Below are positions 6,273 through 8,296 of a DNA stretch of 8,296 bases, piece after piece. Numbering within the stretch: position 1 is the first letter of the stretch; every line of letters starts with the position of its first letter. The notes under the pieces were generated by a model, which saw only the letters and a list, made by a program, of their open reading frames with translations, did not search any database and was not told the origin of the DNA. The stretch comes from Candidatus Woesearchaeota archaeon. Lineage in GTDB: Archaea > Nanobdellota > Nanobdellia > CSSed11-243R1. Where the stretch lies: contig SLLY01000057.1 of NCBI GenBank assembly GCA_007133845.1, positions 1 to 8,296 on the forward strand, in the 5' to 3' direction. The translations under genes were made by a program, and so were the position numbers.

Positions 6273-6292
6273 AACTTAAAAGTTACAATAAC
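6272..6292. promoter_or_regulatory. Inverted half-sites, candidate operator of the RHH gene
   Basis: TAACTT-AA-AAGTTA (6272-6285) is a perfect inverted repeat with six-base arms, and TAAC recurs at 6289-6292, pairing with the GTTA at 6282-6285. The three half-sites fill the space between the TATA box and the start codon, covering the likely transcription start. Short paired half-sites are what RHH repressors usually bind. The match to this protein is an inference. Confidence 0.4.
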
Positions 6293-6294
6293 GA

Positions 6295-6302
6295 TTTATA
6301 AA
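6295..6302 (-). promoter_or_regulatory. TATA box of the tandem RHH gene
   Basis: The minus strand reads TTTATAAA, centred 26-27 bases before the ATG at 6272. It gives leaderless spacing and is directly flanked by the candidate operator. It lies just after the stop codon of the permease-methyltransferase gene, so the RHH gene probably has its own transcript. Confidence 0.6.
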
Positions 6303-6310
6303 ACTTTTGT

Positions 6311-8200
6311 TTATTCTTTCTTTTTTCCATAAATATGTACATATGTCCAAAGAAGTTTCTTTTGTCGCCATATTTTAACTTCAAATCCATGAGATTCGAA
6401 TAAATCATATATCGCATCATCGTGTTCTAAAAGATATTTGTCTAAGAAGTGTCCAGGGTAATCATAATCAACAAAATAAATTTTTCCATTTTTTCTCAAT
6501 CTTTTATTCATTTGTTCTAATACAAAGTCTAATCTGTCTATATATCCTAATACACCAATACCTACAACCGCATCAAGATTTTTTAATTTTTTATCTAACT
6601 TTTTACTTTTTTCCATATTATAAAAATTTTCGTATATGAATTCAATATTTTTTATGTCTTTTAACTTAGAAATTCTATTAGCTATTTTAAGAGATTTTTT
6701 TGAAAAATCAATTCCATAAACTTTTCCATCTGTAGGTATAACTTCTCTTGCAATTCTGTTTGTTAAAACACCAACACCACAACCTAAATCAAGAACTCTT
6801 CGAACAGTTATATCACTCAAATAATTTTCTATATGTTCAACAATATCATTTTCTATTTTTTTCTTATTAAATAAATATGAAATTCTTGCAGAAAAATCTG
6901 AAATTTTTTTAGTTATCTTTTCATGATATCCTAAGGAAGGTATTATAAATAAAGGAATTCCCAAACAAACTAAAACAAAACCCAACAATATACTTTGTAA
7001 TGTTGTTGAAATAACTAAACATCCTAATAATATAGCAGATATGATTAAAGTTGTTGCAATAGGAAATGGAACTTTGAATCCTCTTTTCAATTTTGGTTTA
7101 GATATCCTTAATTTTGGAACACTGAGCATTACAATGACGTACATTATTATTGCAAGAGGTAAAACTACATCCAAAAGAAACCAATATGAACCTGAACCTA
7201 ATACTAGAAGTGTTACTGCTGCCTGAAACGCAATTGCTTTATAGGGAGTTCTATTTTTTTTATGAACGTCACCAAAACTTTCAGGCAAAACTTTATCTCT
7301 CGCCATTGCATATATAAGTCTTGGAGTAGAAATTATCCAAGATGCCGCTCCACCCAATATATTTAGAACTGCAAGTATTGCAACAGCACTTACCACTTTT
7401 TGAGAAAATGTATTTTGAACAACTAATAAAAGAGGATAACTTGATTCTCCAAATTCAACTATATTTACAGAAGTAAGTGAAACAAATATGACTATTAAAA
7501 CAAAAATAGAAATTATGACAGTAGCTAAAATCAACCCTTTTGGAATCGTTTTTCTAGGATTTTTTGTTTCCTCCGATAAATATGTAACTGTTTCCCAACC
7601 GAAAAATGTTTCTATAGCATAAAACATAGCAATCATAATTGGCATCATCGCCGAAAGAGTTGTTATTTCTATTGCTCTCATAGCAGTTAAATCAACAGCT
7701 AATCCCCCAGATATCATAACTAATACAAGAGCAGATATCGTCATAATCGCAAATCCAATGAGCATTTTTCCGCTTATTTCTATTCCTTTAAAACTTACAT
7801 AATTTATAATAAGTATAAATCCAATAGCTAAAATAATTTTTAATGTGTGACTTATTGGGAAAAAAACACCTAGATAATCTAGACCCCCCACAGTAAGCAT
7901 TGCAATAATTATGTTAGATATTATCCATGAAATCCATCCAACAAAAAAACCTACACTTTTTCCAAAAGCTCTTTGAGAATATTCGTACACGCCTCCTGCT
8001 TTAGGAAATATACTAGCAAGTTCTGCAAGTACAAGAGCTATAAAAAGTGAAATAACAATCGCTATTATCCAAGAAATAAAAGAATTCATGCCCGCTATAG
8101 ATGCTGCAATACCCGGTGCAAAGAATATACCTGTTCCAATTATAGCGTTTATAGAAATAAGAAGAAACATACCAAACCCAAGTCCTCTTTTCAATTCCAT
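6311..8200 (-). CDS. APC-superfamily permease fused to a SAM-dependent methyltransferase
   Basis: A continuous 629-residue frame joins two domains. Residues 1-422 are an amino acid/polyamine/organocation (APC) permease with about 12 helices. They include the helix-1 substrate loop IIGTGIF (20-26), E60 and FPKAGGVYEY (65-74), the cytoplasmic YLSEETKNPRKTIPKG (207-222) and RDKVLPESFG (301-310). Residues 423-467 are a charged linker. Residues 468-625 form a class I methyltransferase: motif I VLDLGCGVG (469-477), acidic D498 in VYGIDFS, motif IV LDAVVGIGVLGYI (542-554) and NGKIYFVDYD (571-580), resembling UbiE/small-molecule or lipid methyltransferases. An ordinary APC permease would end near residue 430-450. 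The methyltransferase probably lies on the cytoplasmic side, since even helix numbers return the chain inside. Substrates of both halves are unknown; amino acids or amines are the best guess for the permease. The start follows an AAAGGT Shine-Dalgarno, unlike the leaderless neighbours. Confidence 0.87.
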   Translation of the reverse strand: MELKRGLGFGMFLLISINAIIGTGIFFAPGIAASIAGMNSFISWIIAIVISLFIALVLAELASIFPKAGGVYEYSQRAFGKSVGFFVGWISWIISNIIIAMLTVGGLDYLGVFFPISHTLKIILAIGFILIINYVSFKGIEISGKMLIGFAIMTISALVLVMISGGLAVDLTAMRAIEITTLSAMMPIMIAMFYAIETFFGWETVTYLSEETKNPRKTIPKGLILATVIISIFVLIVIFVSLTSVNIVEFGESSYPLLLVVQNTFSQKVVSAVAILAVLNILGGAASWIISTPRLIYAMARDKVLPESFGDVHKKNRTPYKAIAFQAAVTLLVLGSGSYWFLLDVVLPLAIIMYVIVMLSVPKLRISKPKLKRGFKVPFPIATTLIISAILLGCLVISTTLQSILLGFVLVCLGIPLFIIPSLGYHEKITKKISDFSARISYLFNKKKIENDIVEHIENYLSDITVRRVLDLGCGVGVLTNRIAREVIPTDGKVYGIDFSKKSLKIANRISKLKDIKNIEFIYENFYNMEKSKKLDKKLKNLDAVVGIGVLGYIDRLDFVLEQMNKRLRKNGKIYFVDYDYPGHFLDKYLLEHDDAIYDLFESHGFEVKIWRQKKLLWTYVHIYGKKKE

Positions 8201-8205
8201 TTACA

Positions 8206-8296
8206 TTACCTTTTACTTACAAATTTGTTATTTTTAATATAAAATCGCCAATTCAATTCTTTTGCAGCTGATATTCCTATCCTGTTTGTCTTTTTA
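8206..8296 (-). CDS. Partial gene, C-terminal 29 codons, unknown product
   Basis: The minus-strand frame from the window edge stays open for 29 codons and stops with TAA at 8208-8206. It encodes a basic, aromatic C-terminus containing SAAKELNWRFYI and ending FVSKR. The other two minus-strand frames meet stops early. Its stop lies five bases before the permease-methyltransferase ATG. That gene has a Shine-Dalgarno but no TATA box at leaderless distance, so both would be co-transcribed. An open stretch of this length can arise by chance in AT-rich DNA, so the call is moderate. Family not recognised. Confidence 0.5.
   Translation of the reverse strand, partial: KKTNRIGISAAKELNWRFYIKNNKFVSKR
8208..8213 (-). 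promoter_or_regulatory. Shine-Dalgarno sequence of the permease-methyltransferase gene
   Basis: AAAGGT on the minus strand lies seven bases before the ATG at 8200 and overlaps the last codons of the upstream partial gene. It supports this start and translation from a leadered, probably polycistronic mRNA. Confidence 0.5.
8231..8244 (-). promoter_or_regulatory. Possible internal TATA box before the permease-methyltransferase gene
   Basis: The minus strand reads TTTTATATTAAAAA, centred about 38 bases before the ATG at 8200. It would give a leader of roughly 12 bases that just includes the Shine-Dalgarno. It lies inside the likely coding end of the upstream gene, so it may be coding sequence only. 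Confidence 0.28.

Noticed and set aside
7041..7226. Small 61-codon plus-strand frame inside the permease gene
   Set aside because: Antisense to membrane helices of the permease; no start signal.
8201..8206. ATG-TAA start-stop directly before the permease-methyltransferase ATG
   Set aside because: Could act as a minimal upstream frame, but it overlaps the stop of the upstream gene and fits chance in AT-rich DNA.

Overview
The window reads as a slice of a very AT-rich archaeal chromosome. Four lines of evidence point to Archaea. There is a TFIIB-type transcription factor (TFB). There is the ribosome recycling ATPase ABCE1. There is a HemK2/Mtq2-type glutamine methyltransferase with the archaeal/eukaryotic N-terminal signature, and a YchF/OBG-family GTPase with the archaeal cysteine-rich insert. 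In addition, nearly every gene has a TATA-like box centred about 25-28 bases before its start codon, which is the geometry of leaderless archaeal transcripts. Low GC, short intergenic gaps and divergent paralogues would fit a DPANN lineage (Woesearchaeota/Pacearchaeota-like) or a similarly AT-rich group. This placement is an inference; no rRNA or tRNA is present to test it.

Layout. At 1-80 lies the start of an unrecognised minus-strand gene, divergent from the HemK2-like methyltransferase (158-685, +). That gene runs tail to tail, with a 19-base overlap, into a minus-strand block. In transcription order the block is TFB (4066-3320), YchF-like GTPase (3289-2111), a seven-helix membrane protein of unknown function (2069-1317) and an AbiEii/MNT-like nucleotidyltransferase (1269-667). 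Each has its own TATA-like box, so this is probably a series of single-gene units rather than one operon. ABCE1 (4171-5943, +) is divergent from TFB across a 104-base double promoter. It ends tail to tail, with a 13-base overlap, against a small protein built from two ribbon-helix-helix (RHH) units (6272-5931, -). Last comes a 629-residue fusion of an APC-superfamily permease to a SAM-dependent methyltransferase (8200-6311, -). A probable upstream gene, of which only the 3' end is seen (8296-8206), sits five bases before it.

Functional theme. Three genes touch translation: HemK2 (release factor methylation), ABCE1 (ribosome splitting after termination) and the YchF-like GTPase (ribosome-associated family). 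They sit around a general transcription factor, as informational genes often cluster in compact archaeal genomes. The accessory end holds the tandem RHH repressor candidate, with inverted half-sites between its TATA box and start codon, and the permease-methyltransferase fusion.

Most notable points: the transporter-methyltransferase fusion; a shortened TFB with an unusual C-x-C zinc knuckle and no recognisable B-reader; the single-chain double RHH with a likely self-operator; and the uniform leaderless promoters, which move the starts of TFB and ABCE1 to internal ATGs. No mobile element, CRISPR array, RNA gene or long non-coding stretch is seen; every gap is shorter than about 110 bases.
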